Numbered from the stretch's first letter, positions 12,026-24,308 are shown. The stretch is 64,000 nucleotides of DNA from Lunularia cruciata (GCA_948567375.1 OX419759.1:25025493-25089492), one strand, 5' to 3'. Program-made: numbers and translations. Notes: generated by a model from the letters alone, not told the origin.

Positions 12026-14528
12026 CTACTCCAATCTGATGTCTACTTCTACTTTGGTTTCTAAACCCGAGGAAAGGCCCTTTAGCTCATGTACTTTAGG
12101 TTCAAAAACCACTAATTCGTCTACCAATTCTAACATGTCTTCACTCTAATCTGCAATTAAAGACACAGATAATCTAACTACCTCTTTATCTTGCAATCCA
12201 CTCTTCTCTAAAGACTCAAATGACAAATCCAAAGACACATGAACCCCAATTTCTTGTACCTTGAGTTTAGTCCATAAACTATCTCAAAGTTTATCTAATC
12301 TTAACTTGACTAAATCTAATCTAATAGTTACATTATCTTCTACATCCAATATCTTCCTATCTAATTGGGTTTTGAGACTAATTAGTAATGCATTCAGATC
12401 TTTGTCTTTCACATTCTTCCTCCTCACCTCCAACACAAACAACTTCAACTTGTGTAGTCTCATTTCCTTGATCTTCATACTAGATTCAATACTCAACATT
12501 ACCTTCAACTATAAGGCAACCTCTTCAATTTTCCTTGATTGTTCTTGCCTCTCCCTCTCTTAATCAACCAGCCAATCCTCTTGATACATCTTCAACTCCT
12601 TAATGAATTCCGCTAGCAGATGCTCTCTTTCCTTCTTCTTCTGCCTCAAGTTCTCCTCCAAACTATGAATTATCTCCTTTAAACTTTCTTCTTCCTTGTA
12701 TCTCCCTATTAACTCTATCTTTGCAAACATTGCCTCTTCTCCTCTACACTTTGCATCAAACTGTCAAGCTCTTGCTCCCTCTCAACTTTCTTCGTAGTAG
12801 CATGTATGACTTCTAATCAAGAATCCACAAACTCCTTTAATCTTTTGTGCATAACTACTTGCTTTCTTCTATCTACAACACTTTGTTATATAATTCTATC
12901 TCTATTCTCCACCTCTTTTTGTAGATTCTCATTTATCATTTTTTGTAATATTGCATTTACTAACAGTATCTCTCTTTCCTCCTCTCCTCAGATTAGACTG
13001 TCTTTCAACTCCAAATTCTCCAAGTCTTATCTTTCCAATACTTATAACACATTCTTCACCCCGGGATGTCTACTTTCCATTTCTCCCTTTATGTTCTCCA
13101 TTTTCAATAGTAGTGGCCACACAATTGCTTGAAGATACTCTACTCCTTCATACTATTTCTTCTCTTCCTCTCCCAACACCTTACTTTGGAGTATGGATCT
13201 TTGTATTGGCATTGACTCCTCATTCCCCCAGCTTTTAACTTCTTCAAATTCTTTTCTTCTGCTTAGCCTTGCCTCACTTACTGCACTTCTCCTCTAATTC
13301 CCTTTTGAATTACAATCTTAGTTTTGAACTCCTCCAAAACTTTGTCTTTCTCCTTCTCATAACTCGCAGCTTCAATCTTCTAATCCTTCTCTTCTTCTTC
13401 TCTTGACTACTGAACCTCTACACCTTCTTCACTCCCACTGCTTCATTCTCCACTCTACAATGTAAGCTCTAGTTCTTCTTCTCCTTTTGAGTTCTTCAAT
13501 TTGCACTCATCTTCTTCTTCTAAGTCCCCCTTCAACAATGCAATCACCACAATGTCTTTCTTTGGATTTACCTTTCTTGCTTTCTGTGCTCTCCCCAATG
13601 CCAACTCTTCTTTTGGCCAACTTCTCTTCCTTGTCTTCAGAATAGTTATTGCCACCTTCACATTTTACCATGTTTTGACGTACTACTTGTCACTACTCCG
13701 GATTTGCCAATTGTATTTTTGTTCATCTGCATTGGCTTCTCTTCTTAAATCTGGGTGGAAATGAGACACCATCTTCTATCTCTCCACCGCATTCAATAAA
13801 TTCAATCCCAAGTAGAAATGGGCTACAAATGGGATAATGTAGTGTGGTAGCATCTTGTCTCATAAATTCCACACCATCTGCCTTGTGCATTGGTAGAAGC
13901 ACTTTGCCCAATTAATGGGTTCTCTTGAAAACATTTCGTGAAAGAACACCGCTTAGTGTTTCATCACATAAGTCATTTTCTCCGATTTAAAGATTGTAAT
14001 CATTGCTCCCACAATACCTTGCTTCATAGGATCATAATAAATTTCTACCTTATATATCTATTTTTCATATGTGGACTAGTAAATGGTGCTCTCACTTCGG
14101 CGGTTTCCTCCGCAATTTCTCCTTTCCCAAGGAAAGTGGCTCCAATCTCTTCTCTAGCCTCTCTTCCCAAAAAAAATCTCCAATTTGACTTTGTCCATTG
14201 AGCTGGATTTCCTCTCTTGCCTTCTTCTTCAAGACCCTCTAGACATTTACTCTCCACTATTTTAGTCATGAAACCTAGAAAACTTAGGTTTTAGTTCCAT
14301 GCAAGGAACATGACTGAAGTTGACTCAAGACTTCAATCTTGGCTATCACATCTAATTGACAAATTGCATGATTACTCATTTCAAATTTGGAATTCTTCTT
14401 TCCACCACCCATTGCACTTCTAACTCCCACCAGATTCACAAAAATAGATTCACATCACTCATAACCACTCCTCTTCCTTGATCTTCCTTAGGATAACTTT
14501 GCAATGGCATCAAAAATTCACTTGTCAT
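12026..14528 (-). pseudogene. LTR-borne gene, copy in L4 (decayed)
   Basis: About 834 codons from ATG at 14528 to TAG at 12026. N-terminal remnants include a KHQAVFFHE-type block near 13930 and an HYIxPF block near 13830. The linker (13455-13661) has KVNPKKDIVVIAL followed by acidic residues. The coiled coil keeps the LLISLKTQLDRKILDV block (12284-12508). Many stops and frameshifts are present. E1 is inserted 8 bp upstream of the ATG. The copy groups with L2 and L11. Confidence 0.72.
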
Positions 14529-14536
14529 TCCTTTCC

Positions 14537-15618
14537 AATGGTGCCTACATTTTTTTTATTTTTTTTTTGTTAGCATTTGGAGAAGAAGTAAGCAAGAAAG
14601 CCAAATTACAAAGAAAAGATTAGATGGGAGAGTCTTCGGAGGGAATCTGAAGAAGTCAACTTTGGGTCGGAGAATGGAAGTAGTCAGAAGGGGAGTACAA
14701 AGAAACAAGTCCAAAGACCATCATCTTTGGATTGGGCAGCAAAAGCCAATATGAAGACCATCTAACAACCTTTCTACATGGAAAGAAAGTACACTTCAAG
14801 AAATGGCAGAGGCAGAAGAAGCATGTCTTGATAGTGATAGGACATCAACATGCATAAGAAAGGGGAGGTGATTTTGAAATTCACTGCAAAATAACTACAA
14901 TTTGGGGTAATATAAAATTGCAATTGCGCAAGGGAAAATTGAATAGGTCAAGTATATTTCTTGTTCCTCTGAGTAGTCCTCCTATAGTAATACGTGTCAA
15001 CAAGCGGATTGAGAGTGAAATTTTCCAAAATCCAGAAGGGGTTAGAGTGTCTCATCTAGGAGAGGGAATAGTCTTCTAGTGCTAAAGAACAAGAGAGCAG
15101 ATCATGGCAAAGAAGGTCAAGAATCCCCTTGTAGTAAGAAGTTTTGCAATTCAGATGTTGGATGTTGTAGCAAGGATTGAGGTCTTAAATAGACTTTGTA
15201 TTACTTTTTAGCATGGAATTGGAATTTAAGTTTCCCGAGAGTCATGGTAGAGATAGCTACTAGTAATTGTGAGGAAGTTGTACCTTCAGTGGAGGGGTGG
15301 AACACAATTTTGAGGCAAAGTCATTTTTGCAGTGAAGTGTTGTCTTTGGGAGAATCTAAATCATCACAATCAAGATTTGTTTGGATAGAATTTGTTATGT
15401 TATGATTATAGGTGTGTGTATTTGTAACAAGTTGTCAAGATTGTGAGCTTGTTACTCTCTTTTGGGTGTAGTTACTACCTGAGAAATTGAAGAGGAACCC
15501 AAGAAGACCTACATGTTACTGTTTGACTTTGTATTTGACCAATTCTGGATCGTATCTTTGTGCAAACAAACTTTACTTACCGGATTACTGCAAAAGTGAT
15601 ATTTGCCAAGTTGTCACA
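14537..15618 (+). repeat. L5: 5' LTR of E1 (short form)
   Basis: A 1082-bp LTR beginning AATGGTGCCTACA (TG ends mutated) and ending GTTGTCACA. It keeps TATA box 1 (ATATAAAATTGC near 14900) and about 105 codons of the LTR gene (14952-15269, ATG mutated to AGG). It then jumps at TGAGGAAG (15270-15277) to the last 350 bp of the full LTR. TATA-like box 2 is lost. Confidence 0.88.
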
Positions 15619-15625
15619 TGGTTTT

Positions 15626-15643
15626 TGGCACTGCTGTCGGGAA
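15626..15643 (+). other. E1 primer-binding site, tRNA-Asp type
   Basis: The 18 bases beginning TGGCACTGCTGTCGG match the complement of the plant tRNA-Asp 3' end (TGGCGCCGTTGCC...) at 13 of 18 positions, all differences being transitions. It lies 7 nt after the LTR. Equivalent sites follow L8 (24794-24811) and L10 (42798-42815) on the minus strand. Confidence 0.7.
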
Positions 15644-15754
15644 TAAAAATCTTGGAAGTGGAAGAATACAAAGCCAATCTCAAAATTGGGTGTCAAAACA
15701 ATATGAATGTATGCATCAAGAGAACAACGGGAAGAGAGAGTTTGAAGACAAACA

Positions 15755-17560
15755 TTGCATCATGAAGAAGAAGAATGCTTGAAGATCCAATCCACTTTTG
15801 ATGAAGCCAAACGGGAGGTGTTGTACTTCCAACTTCTTCATAAAGTTCAAGAAGCTTTGCGAGAATTTGAACAAAAGAAACTTGAAGGCGAGTGGCAAGG
15901 CTACTTCTTTTCTCCCTCTTCCAAGAAGAAAGACTCAAGCGGGCAAACATATTCATTACAACCTAGTACACCAACTTCCCCTATAGTTGTAAAGGAAGTC
16001 AAATTTATCAAGAAGTTTGTTTGCACAAACACTTACGGAAGAAGAGTGTTAACATCTTCTACACACAATTCCTCGGTTGTCTCAAAGGAATTTTGAAGAA
16101 CACTTGGAAGGTGTTGAACTTCTTACTTCTATTTGGGTTGAAGTCAACACAAACAAAGAAGAAGAAATTGTCAAAGAAGACCCCACTTTGAACTTGACTA
16201 ATTGGAATCCTTGGGCTGACAACATGGTGTCAGTACCAACTAGCCCATTGGTCCCATCAAGTTCAAACTTACCACAGCCAATTCTACCAAATTGAACGAT
16301 GACTTTGTTACTTGTCACCCAACATGCCTATCAGAAGTACAAGGGGACATAACAAGATGAAGATCTTGATGAATTTATTGAAGAATTTGAAGTCATCTTC
16401 TTTGCCAACAAGGAACATGACTTTGCGGATTGTCTGCAAATTTTCCCAAGTTGGCTCTAAAAAAAAGCTTGGAGCTGATACACCCATGTAACCCATAAGG
16501 GGTTCACATTAGCCAGCTGGGTTCACTTGCAAAATGGCTTCTTGGAATGGTTCCAAGAAGTTGATTATGATACAAGTGTCTTTGTGGCACTCAATGATTT
16601 GGACCGAGGGAAGAAGGAAAAGTTGAGAGATTACTCCGAGTGGTTCATGCCCCTATTGAACCAAGTTTCAAAACAATCCGGTGTGGTGGGTTACTCTGAT
16701 GCCCAAGCCATAACTTGGTTCCTCGGCAGACTTTCACCAGAGATTCGTATCTTTGCCAGGGAGAGGAATATAACTTCCTTGGACAAAGTCCTCAAACATG
16801 TCGCCCGATATGAGATGGCTCACTCTCAGTCGTCCAACAACCAAAGAAGTTGGGAGAAGAAAGGCAAGAAGCCTAGAAGGAGAGATTCTCATAGCACATC
16901 CCCTTCTTCAGAGGAATCCTCCACATCTTTGAGTTCTTCTTGGAATCCAAAGAAGAATCAAGCCAAGAAGAATACAAAGACGCGGTGGAAAGAAACCAGT
17001 AACACTGCTAGCAAAGAATGTACCTAAGGTGGATCAGAAGCTAGAGACTCTTATTAAAGAGTTTGCAGATTTCAAGATCCAGATGATTGGGGCTAAGGAC
17101 CAAAGAAAGCCTCCGTCATTTGGCCGACCAAATGTATGGTGCATTGCATGTGGCAAATCCGGCCACGCTAATACATAGTGTTTGACACGCAATGCATTTC
17201 CAGTGCAACAACTTGATTGGGTTCCCGATTGGGACCAAAGTGAGGAAGATGAGGCTGTGTACCGGACCCAAGAGGTGTAGCCTCAGGCAAGCACATCGTA
17301 TCAAGGTCTGAGGTATGGACCAAGGGAGTATAATAATAATGCTCCCCACAAAGACCACCAATAGGTTGCCAAAATAGGCCTTAAAATGTTCCATTAGGTG
17401 CTTGCTATAATTGTGGCTTGATGGGACATTGGTCTCCAAATTGTCCGGAGCCAAGACGGCAAACTAGGTATGTTCCACTTTGTGGCAATTGTAAGGGATC
17501 AAGGCATACGGGAAACCAGTGCCCGCAACCACCAAACACAAAGCCGCCTATAAAATATGT
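15755..17560 (+). pseudogene. E1 gag with three zinc knuckles, decayed
   Basis: Capsid/nucleocapsid precursor that would coat element RNA. The frame starts near 15755 (MHHEEEECLKIQ), with a coiled N-terminal part (VLYFQLLHKVQEAL). The capsid core has its longest open piece at 16527-17027 (EWFQEVDYDTSVFVALNDL, KEKLRDYSEWF, ITWFLGRLSPEIRIFA), and a basic Ser-rich linker follows. Three CCHC knuckles follow: CIACGKSGHANT-stop-C near 17145, CYNCGLMGHWSPNC near 17404, and CGNCKGSKHTGNQC near 17481. Frameshifts near 16080 and a stop inside knuckle 1 break it. Confidence 0.8.
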
Positions 17561-17649
17561 ATAGAGCCCCGCTGAGCATGCTGCGCTCCAAGCAAAAAGG
17601 GATACAATGTAAATTGTATAACACTTGAGGAGGAGAGGCCTCAAGAAGG

Positions 17650-18780
17650 GAGTCCCGCTTCAAAAGGAGAATGGCCAGACCTTGACATTTTGAAGGTTGA
17701 GACATGCATGGGTAAGAAGAAGGGAAATCCCAAAGAAGTGAGTACTACTTCTTTGTCTTCACAAAAGGCAAAGAGTTTACGCCCAAAAGCTATCCTTTTT
17801 TGCCAAGAAGGAAAAGATTCTAGCAAAAGCTAAAGCGAAAGCCTTGCAGAAAGAAATCAAGGAAGCAGTACTTAGAACACGGGAGATGAGTTTGGAGGAG
17901 AACACAAAGACAAAGCCTCTAGTTTTTAAGACGGATATCCGGTCCAAAGTAAAGGACTTGATCCAAGCCAAAGTTGGTCTACCCAAAGAACATTGGTTCA
18001 ACGCCATCCGTACTCCAATTACCATCTTGAAACACCCCAAAGTCCAATTTGAATAGGGACAGACTTTGAACCCAAAGACAAAGGTGAAGAAGGTGAAGTT
18101 AAGAGGAGTCCCGTAATATGATATTGTGGCTGATTTGGCATCTACAAGTGCTAATGTCACATTTAAGCAATTGTGGGAGGACAATAAGTTGTAGAAGAAA
18201 CAGCTGAGTTTAGCCCTCGAGAAAGTAAGAGCAATGACCAAGAAAGACTTGCCCGCAATTTATCATATTGAACAAGAAGATTTGGGATCTCTTGAAGTGG
18301 ATGCAGAGATTGCATGATCACATCCATGCCCATTGATTTGGGGTCGGGTGTGAATGTCATGACAGAAGACATTGCACATTGACTGGGGGATACAACATTT
18401 GAACCAACACCCCAAATTTTGAAATTTGCGGATCAAACCAGAGACGGCCTTTGGGCATGCTATCAAACATCACTACGATCATTGGAGGAGTGCCCTTTAA
18501 GTTAAATTACATTGTGTTGCAATCAATAACCAGAACTGGTTACCCTCTCTTGATTGGAAGACCCGGACTGTATAGTGCCCAGGTTATTGTGGATTTGCAC
18601 CAGCAAAAGTTACAATTTAAGGACATTTCGTCCAAAGAGCAGAAGCTAGTGACCATGAGTTGGACAAAGGTTCCTCACCTTGGAGAAACAACTTCATCGG
18701 AAGTTTGGATTCATCATCTTTGTCTTCAAAAGACTCCAAAGAGGAAGTCCAAGTTAATTACTTGGAATGTTACGTGGTAG
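17650..18780 (+). pseudogene. E1 gag tail and protease region, decayed
   Basis: 17700-18056 is a Lys-rich linker (TREMSLEENTKTKPLVFKT, SKVKDLIQAKVGLP). The YDIVADLASTSANVTFKQLW segment (18117-18176) is a conserved pre-protease block of plant gypsy polyproteins. The protease itself lies near 18340-18650, with GVNVMTED as the remnant substrate-pocket part and YPLLIGRPGLYSAQ as the C-terminal ILGRPWL-like motif. The active-site triplet is not clearly intact. Several stops break the frame. Confidence 0.65.
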
Positions 18781-20560
18781 AGGTCAAAGACAAAGACCCA
18801 TACAACATTGCCTTGGGTGAACACGACTTGGAAGAAGGGGGTTTGACTGTAGTTTGGCTTGGATTGAGCCGAGTAAGCCATGTAGAAGGAGTCATCAACC
18901 CCGATGACTGTCAAGATGTTGTCTTGACTGAAGGAAAAATCTTGAAGATTTTGAAGATAGTCACTCCAGAGGAGTTGGCAGGATACATTGCCCTATTTAT
19001 AGAATTCCAGGATATGTTCACCTGGTTTATTGATCAAATGCCGGGTATTCCACAAGAATTTGGAGAACACCGGATTGATCTTGTTGAAGGTGCATTTCCG
19101 TTTGGCAAAGATAATACCGCCTAAACCCAAAGTACTCCTTCTTGGTGAAAGACAAAGTTGATAAGTACTTAGGGGCCGGAATAATCTTTCCTGTCTTGAG
19201 CAGTGGGTAGGTTTCCCTATAGTCATTGTTCCAAAGAAGAAGACAGGAAGGATTCAAGTGAGCCAAGATTTTCACAAGTTGAACGCAATGACGAGGAAGG
19301 ATCATCATCCTTTGCCTTTTACCAATACAATTTTGGACCAAGTAGCAAGTCACCCTTGTTATAGTTTTCTTGATGGATTTTAAGGGTACAATCAAGTATC
19401 CATCCAAGAAGAGGACAAGGATAAAACTACATTCACTACCTATTGGAGCACTTTTTCTTACAATCAAATGTCCTTTGGGTTGTGTAATGCTCTCGCTACT
19501 TTCCAGCAGATGATGAATGCAATCTTCAAGGATTTTCTATGCAAATTTGTGGAAGTCTTCATTGATGATTTTTGTGTGTTTGGGCAAAGAGATGTACATT
19601 TGGATTTCATTTGCAAAACTTTTGAAGGTGTTGTTTTGCCGGTTTGTCATTACACCCATAGAAATGCTTCTTTGCAATGAAGGAGAGAATTCTTTTGGGC
19701 CATTGGGTGTCAAGGCAAGGTATTGAAGTCAATGTTGAGAAGGTCAAAGTAATCTCAGCTTTGGAATCCCCAAAGAACATCCAGAAGCTGAGAGCCTTCT
19801 TAGGACATGTCGGATACTAAAGACACTTTGTTTCAAACTATGTGGTGCTTGCAACACCCCTTACAAAGCTGCTGAAGAAGTCCAAAGACTACTTGTGGGG
19901 AGCCGCACAAGAAGATGCTTTCCTAGTATTTAAGAAGAAACTGGTTGAAGCACCATTTATGAGAGTCCCAAATTGGGATGCCCCTTTTCATGTGTATGTG
20001 GACACTTTGTCCATGGCAATCAGGGTAGTCTTAAGTCAGAAGGACAAGATGAAGAAGGACTATCCAATTTATTATGCCAACCGACAACTATTAGTCTCAG
20101 AAAAGAACTATTCAACAATTGAAAGAGAAGCACTTGGAATGGTGTATGCCTGCAAGAAATTTGGCTACCACCTGCTGGGATATGAGTTTGTCTTCTATGT
20201 TAACCATTATGCACTACAACATTTGGTCAAAAAGGCAGATTTGTCCGAGAAAATTGCAAGATAGATCTTGTTGTTACAAGAATTCACATACACTGTACAA
20301 GTAAGGAGGGGAGCTTTGCATTCAAATGTGGACTTCTTATCAAGGTTAGAAACTCAAGACCAAGACTTGGAAGTCAATGATTGGTTTCTTGATGAAGAGC
20401 TATATCATCTGATGGTTGTTCAAAGTACGAGGTATGCAGCCAAATATCACTATTTGCATACTTATCATTGTCTTGAAGGGCTGGACTTAGAGCAAAGAGC
20501 AGTCTTCCTCAAGAAGATGGGACTATATTAATTAAAACACAACATTTTGTTTAAGATAGG
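18781..20560 (+). pseudogene. E1 reverse transcriptase and RNase H, decayed
   Basis: RT begins near 19010 with FTWFIDQMPGIPQEFGEHRIDL. Motifs KDHHPLPFTNTILDQ and GYNQVSIQEEDKDKTTF are split over frames. MSFGLCNALATFQQMMNAIF and the active site VFIDDFCVFG (about 19554-19583) are in an open piece, 19468-19680. RNase H follows (19842-20264): PFHVYVDTLSMAI, YPIYYANRQL, NYSTIEREALGMVYACKKF, and LHSNVDFLSRLE near 20320. Stops at 19124, 19680 and 20264, plus frameshifts, make it non-functional. Homologous to the pol of elements A and B. Confidence 0.85.
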
Positions 20561-20585
20561 CAAAGATGAAGTACTTTAGAGATGT

Positions 20586-21735
20586 TTGGAGGCATACGAA
20601 GTCAAAGGAGTCATTGAATCCTTACACTCTAAAGCATTGGGAGGACACTATGCCCTAAATAATACTGTGAAGAAAACCCTTTCAGTAGGGTATTGGTGGT
20701 CTACAATGTATAAAGATATTTATGCCCATATTCAAAGTTGTGATGCCTATCAAAGAATAGGAAAACCGACAATGACTTCCCAATGGCCTCTGAAACCGAT
20801 TTTGCCATTGGCTCCATTTGAGAAATGGGGTATCAATTTTGTAGGTCCAATTCAATTAGTGACTAGAGTCACGAGGAAGATGTACATCTTGGTATGCACT
20901 GATTATGCTACCAAGATGGTAGAAGCAGAGGCAACACGAAGAGATGATGCAGAAACAGTTGCAGAATTTTTCCTCCAAAACAACATCATTTCTCATTACG
21001 GGTGTCCTCTAGAATTGGTCAGTGATTGGGGAACTCATTTTTTGAACTCTATGGTGGAAGCCTTAACCAAGTACTTCCAAATTAAACATTGGAAGACAAC
21101 TCCCTACAATCCAAAAGTGAATGGACTTATGGAGAAGGCCAATGGATTGTTGTGTAAAAATTTGAACAAGGTGATAGTCAATTATGCCTATGACAAGGAC
21201 ATAAAGTTACATGGAGCTTTGTGTGCATATAAAACAACTGAAAATATTACCTTTAAGCAAACTTCCTATTTCTTGATATACGGATTGCATCCCATACTAC
21301 CAGTTGAATTTGAAGTATTGACATATCGGATTCTTTGAAAAGAACAATTGTCGGAGGAAGAAAGCAAACATCTTTGGATCCACCGACTGATGTGGTTAGA
21401 AGAGAAAAGGAATGATGCAATGAAAACCACAAAGGAAGTACAAGAACAACAAAAACTCAGGCACAATAAGAGAATCAAGCTTATTGCTGTTTAGGAAGGT
21501 GACTTGGTATTGTTAAATGACAATTGGCGCATATTTTTTCGAGGGAAACTACATTTGAGGTGGATGGAGCCATACCATGTTATGCACATATATGCCAATG
21601 GCTCTATTCAACTTGCAGACATGGAAGGAAATCCTTTTTCCACTTGAGTAAATGGGTGGAGGGTTAGAAAGTATTGGACCACGGACCCAACTTTGTATAA
21701 AGAACCAATTGTCTGTGTTTGCGGGGATGCTCACA
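20586..21735 (+). pseudogene. E1 integrase, largely open
   Basis: Integrase would join cDNA to host DNA. The 250-codon open piece (20586-21338) covers the HHCC zinc-binding region (final CxxC reads CDAYQ, so its last Cys is lost), then GINFVGPI and the catalytic core. The three acidic residues are recognisable: Asp in VCTDYATKMVEAE, Asp in LVSDWGTHFLNS, Glu in NGLMEKANG. An extra Asn codon sits in FFLQNNIIS. The C-terminal part (21340-21735) continues with RNDAMKTTKEVQ and KLHLRWMEPY and runs up to the PPT with stops. No chromodomain is seen. Confidence 0.85.
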
Positions 21736-21738
21736 TTT

Positions 21739-21751
21739 AAGGGAGGGGGTA
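21739..21751 (+). other. E1 polypurine tract
   Basis: AAGGGAGGGGGTA directly precedes the 3' LTR and would prime plus-strand DNA synthesis. The same tract precedes L11 (minus, GAGGGAGGGAGTA) and, degenerate, L8. Confidence 0.8.
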
Positions 21752-22835
21752 TGTGGTACCCACATTTATTGTCTTTTTTCTATTTTGTTAGCATTTGGAG
21801 AAGAAGTAAACTAGAAAGCCAAATTACAAAGAAAAGAATGGACGCGAGTGTCTTCGGAGGGAATCCAAAAAAGTCAACTTTGGGTCAAAGAACGGAAGTA
21901 CTCCGAAGGGGAGTAAAAAGAAACAAGTCCAAAGACCACCATCTTTGGATTGGGCAGTGAAGGCCAATACAAAGACTGTCTAACAACCTTTCTATGTGGC
22001 AAGAAAGTACACTTCAAGAAATGGTGGAGGCAGAAGAAGCATGTCTTGATAGTGACTAGACATCAACATGCAAAAGAAGGGGAGTCGATTTTGAAATTGA
22101 CTGAAGAATGACTACAATTTGGGGTAATATAAAATTGCAATTGCGTAGGGGAAATTGAATATGTCAAGTAGATTTCCCATTCCTCTGAGTAGTAGTCCTA
22201 CAATAATGTGTGTCAAGAAGCTGATTGAGAGTGGAATTTTCCATAATCCAAAAGGGGTTAGAGTGTCTCGTCCAGTAGAGAGAATAGTCTTCTAATGCCA
22301 AAGAACAAGAGAGTAGATCATGGCAAAGAAGGTCAAGAATGCCCTTGCAGTAAGAATTTTTGCAATTTGGAGGTTGGATGTTGTAGCAAGGACTGAGGTC
22401 TTGAATAGACTTTGTATTAATTTTTTAGCATGGAATTGGAATTTTAGTTTCCCAAGAGTCATGGTAGAGATAGCTGCCTATAATTCTGAGGAAGTTGTGG
22501 CTTCAGTGGAGGGGTGGAACACAATTTTGAGGTGAGGTCATTTTTGTAGTGAAGTGCCATCTTTGGGAGAATATGAATCATCACAATCAAGATTTGTTTG
22601 GATAGAATTTGTTATGTTGTGATTATGGGTGTGTGTATTTGTAGCAAGTTGTCAAGATTGTGAGCTTGTTACTCTCTTATGGGTGTAATTGCTACGTGAG
22701 AGATTAAAGAGGAACCCAAGAAGAACTACATGTTACTATTTGACTTTGTAGTTGACCAATTCTGAATTGTATCTTTGCAAGACCAGACTTTACTTACCGG
22801 ATTACCGCAAAAGTGATATTTTCCAGGTTGTCATA
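21752..22835 (+). repeat. L6: 3' LTR of E1 (short form)
   Basis: 1084 bp, from TGTGGTACCCACA to GTTGTCATA. It has the same TGAGGAAG deletion junction as L5. An N-terminal LTR-gene remnant runs from ATG 22159 to about 22495. Box ATATAAAATTGC near 22127 is kept. Confidence 0.9.
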
Positions 22836-23262
22836 TGTCCTTCTTGGTTCAAATCCTGACCTTATAGTTCGACATTTCTTAATCATTCTTCAAATGCTCA
22901 TCTACCAAGAACTCACACCTTCTACATGCACTTCTACTATCACTATAAATTTCTCTAGCTCGTGCCTTAGTCATTTTTTGTGCAATACAATCTTGAATTC
23001 CTAATCCCAAAGGAAAGTTGTTACATTGTCTTCACATTGGGTTGATCACTCCAAGGTGAAGTATCCTTACTTCAGGTTGAAAACCAACAGATCTGATCCA
23101 AGTCCTGATAGTTACCGTCCTGAGGTAACTTTCTTTAGGTTGATACAAAGACATGAATCTTCTTCTTTCTTCCATCCTTTGTGCTCAATTCTCCTTCAAC
23201 TGTACACTTCATCTTTCAAAAACTCCTTAAACCAACTCAAAACAAAAAATGTGGGTACCACA

Positions 23263-23679
23263 TCCCTCTCTTTTCATTCTTGTTTGGCATCCTTGTGCCT
23301 TCTCTTCCTTGTGGTCCGTTATGATTGGTCTTGGAATGTTGGTTATGAATGGTCTTGGAATGTTGGTTTAGTCTGTGTGTTGTTTGACATCTCATTTATT
23401 ATAGGCATAGCCCAACCTTGTAGCTTACAAGTAACAACCATCAGTTGACCATGTATGATACAAACCTTTGGCAACTTTGTAGAGAACAACAAGAACAACC
23501 CATCTTGCAGCTAGGATAAGATAGATCTTATGTTTGTAGCTCAACCACCTTGATACTTGTTGTTGTCAAGGTGATTAGATGCTTGGAGGATCCTACCCCC
23601 TTAGCATTGTCTTTCTAAGATACTTCTCATAGGACTTTGTATTCTTTATCTCATATGATCACAAATTGCATGATGTGAA
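23263..23679 (+). other. Non-coding flank between L4 and L7
   Basis: About 420 bp without convincing coding. It contains an imperfect 24-bp direct repeat (GGTCTTGGAATGTTGGTT, twice within 23320-23370). It may be the far side of the copia remnant, for example part of its 3' LTR, but I cannot prove this. Confidence 0.4.
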
Positions 23680-24308
23680 TGTGACAAAGTATTACTTTTG
23701 CTATAATCAGGTAAATAAAGTCTGTTCCCATAGAGATAAAACTCAAAAATGGTCAAATACAAAGCAAACAATAATGATTCAGTTCTTCTTGAGTTTGTCT
23801 TTAGTCTCTCATGTATAAACCACACCTAGAAGAGAGAAAAAATCAATGATCCCAGTCTCATCATGAATTAACATTCCAGAATCAGAATACTATCCAATCT
23901 TTCCAAACCAATCTTGATTGTGATGATTCAGATTCTCCTTAAGACGGCTACTTCATTGCAAAATGCCTCTATCTCAAAATTGTGTTCCACTACTCCATTG
24001 AAAGCACAACTTCCTCAATTGATTCACATCAAACCCATACTGCACTCACAACTGCAAAATACTATCAACACTACAATTCCTCTCAGATCTATCAAGGCAT
24101 TGCTTTGATTACACTTTGTTCAAGATTAAACACACAGAATGAAGATCATCACTCTAGAATACAACATCCAACAAGCACACTAACTTGCACTTTGAAATTC
24201 TCTAAACACTCACAAACACAAGCACAAACTTGATACTTGGAATTAAGCTTAAGTCACGAGCATTGAGAATCACCGATGAGAATCAATGCTTTGCTTTATC
24301 TATCTTCA
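23680..24308 (-). repeat. L7: truncated LTR 3' part
   Basis: The last 630 bp of the large LTR (minus strand), ending GTTGTCACA-like at 23680. It fuses directly to a gag remnant at about 24304-24308 through the shared bases TTCA, so the LTR gene and the rest of an internal region were deleted. Confidence 0.75.

Larger units (their letters stand above)
14537..22835 (+). mobile_element. E1: gypsy element with shortened LTRs, inserted in L4
   Basis: An 8.3-kb Ty3/gypsy element of Tat/Athila type: 5' LTR, tRNA-Asp-like PBS, gag with three zinc knuckles, protease, RT, RNase H, integrase, PPT, 3' LTR. Flanks TTTCC (14532-14536) and TGTCC (22836-22840) form a probable target duplication with one mismatch. 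Its two LTRs (1082 and 1084 bp) share the same internal deletion that removes most of the LTR gene, so the deletion was already present when E1 transposed. The coding part has many stops and frameshifts. Confidence 0.9.
11232..23262 (-). repeat. L4: gene-bearing LTR split by element E1
   Basis: Minus-strand LTR in two parts, 11232-14536 and 22841-23262, together about 3.73 kb. The right part carries the TGTGGTACCCACA start at 23262, and the left part ends GTTGTCACA at 11232. No internal sequence adjoins either end, so it is probably a solo LTR, but the flanks (CCATT and TCCCT) do not form a target duplication. TATA-like box 2 is at 11897-11904. Confidence 0.85.
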
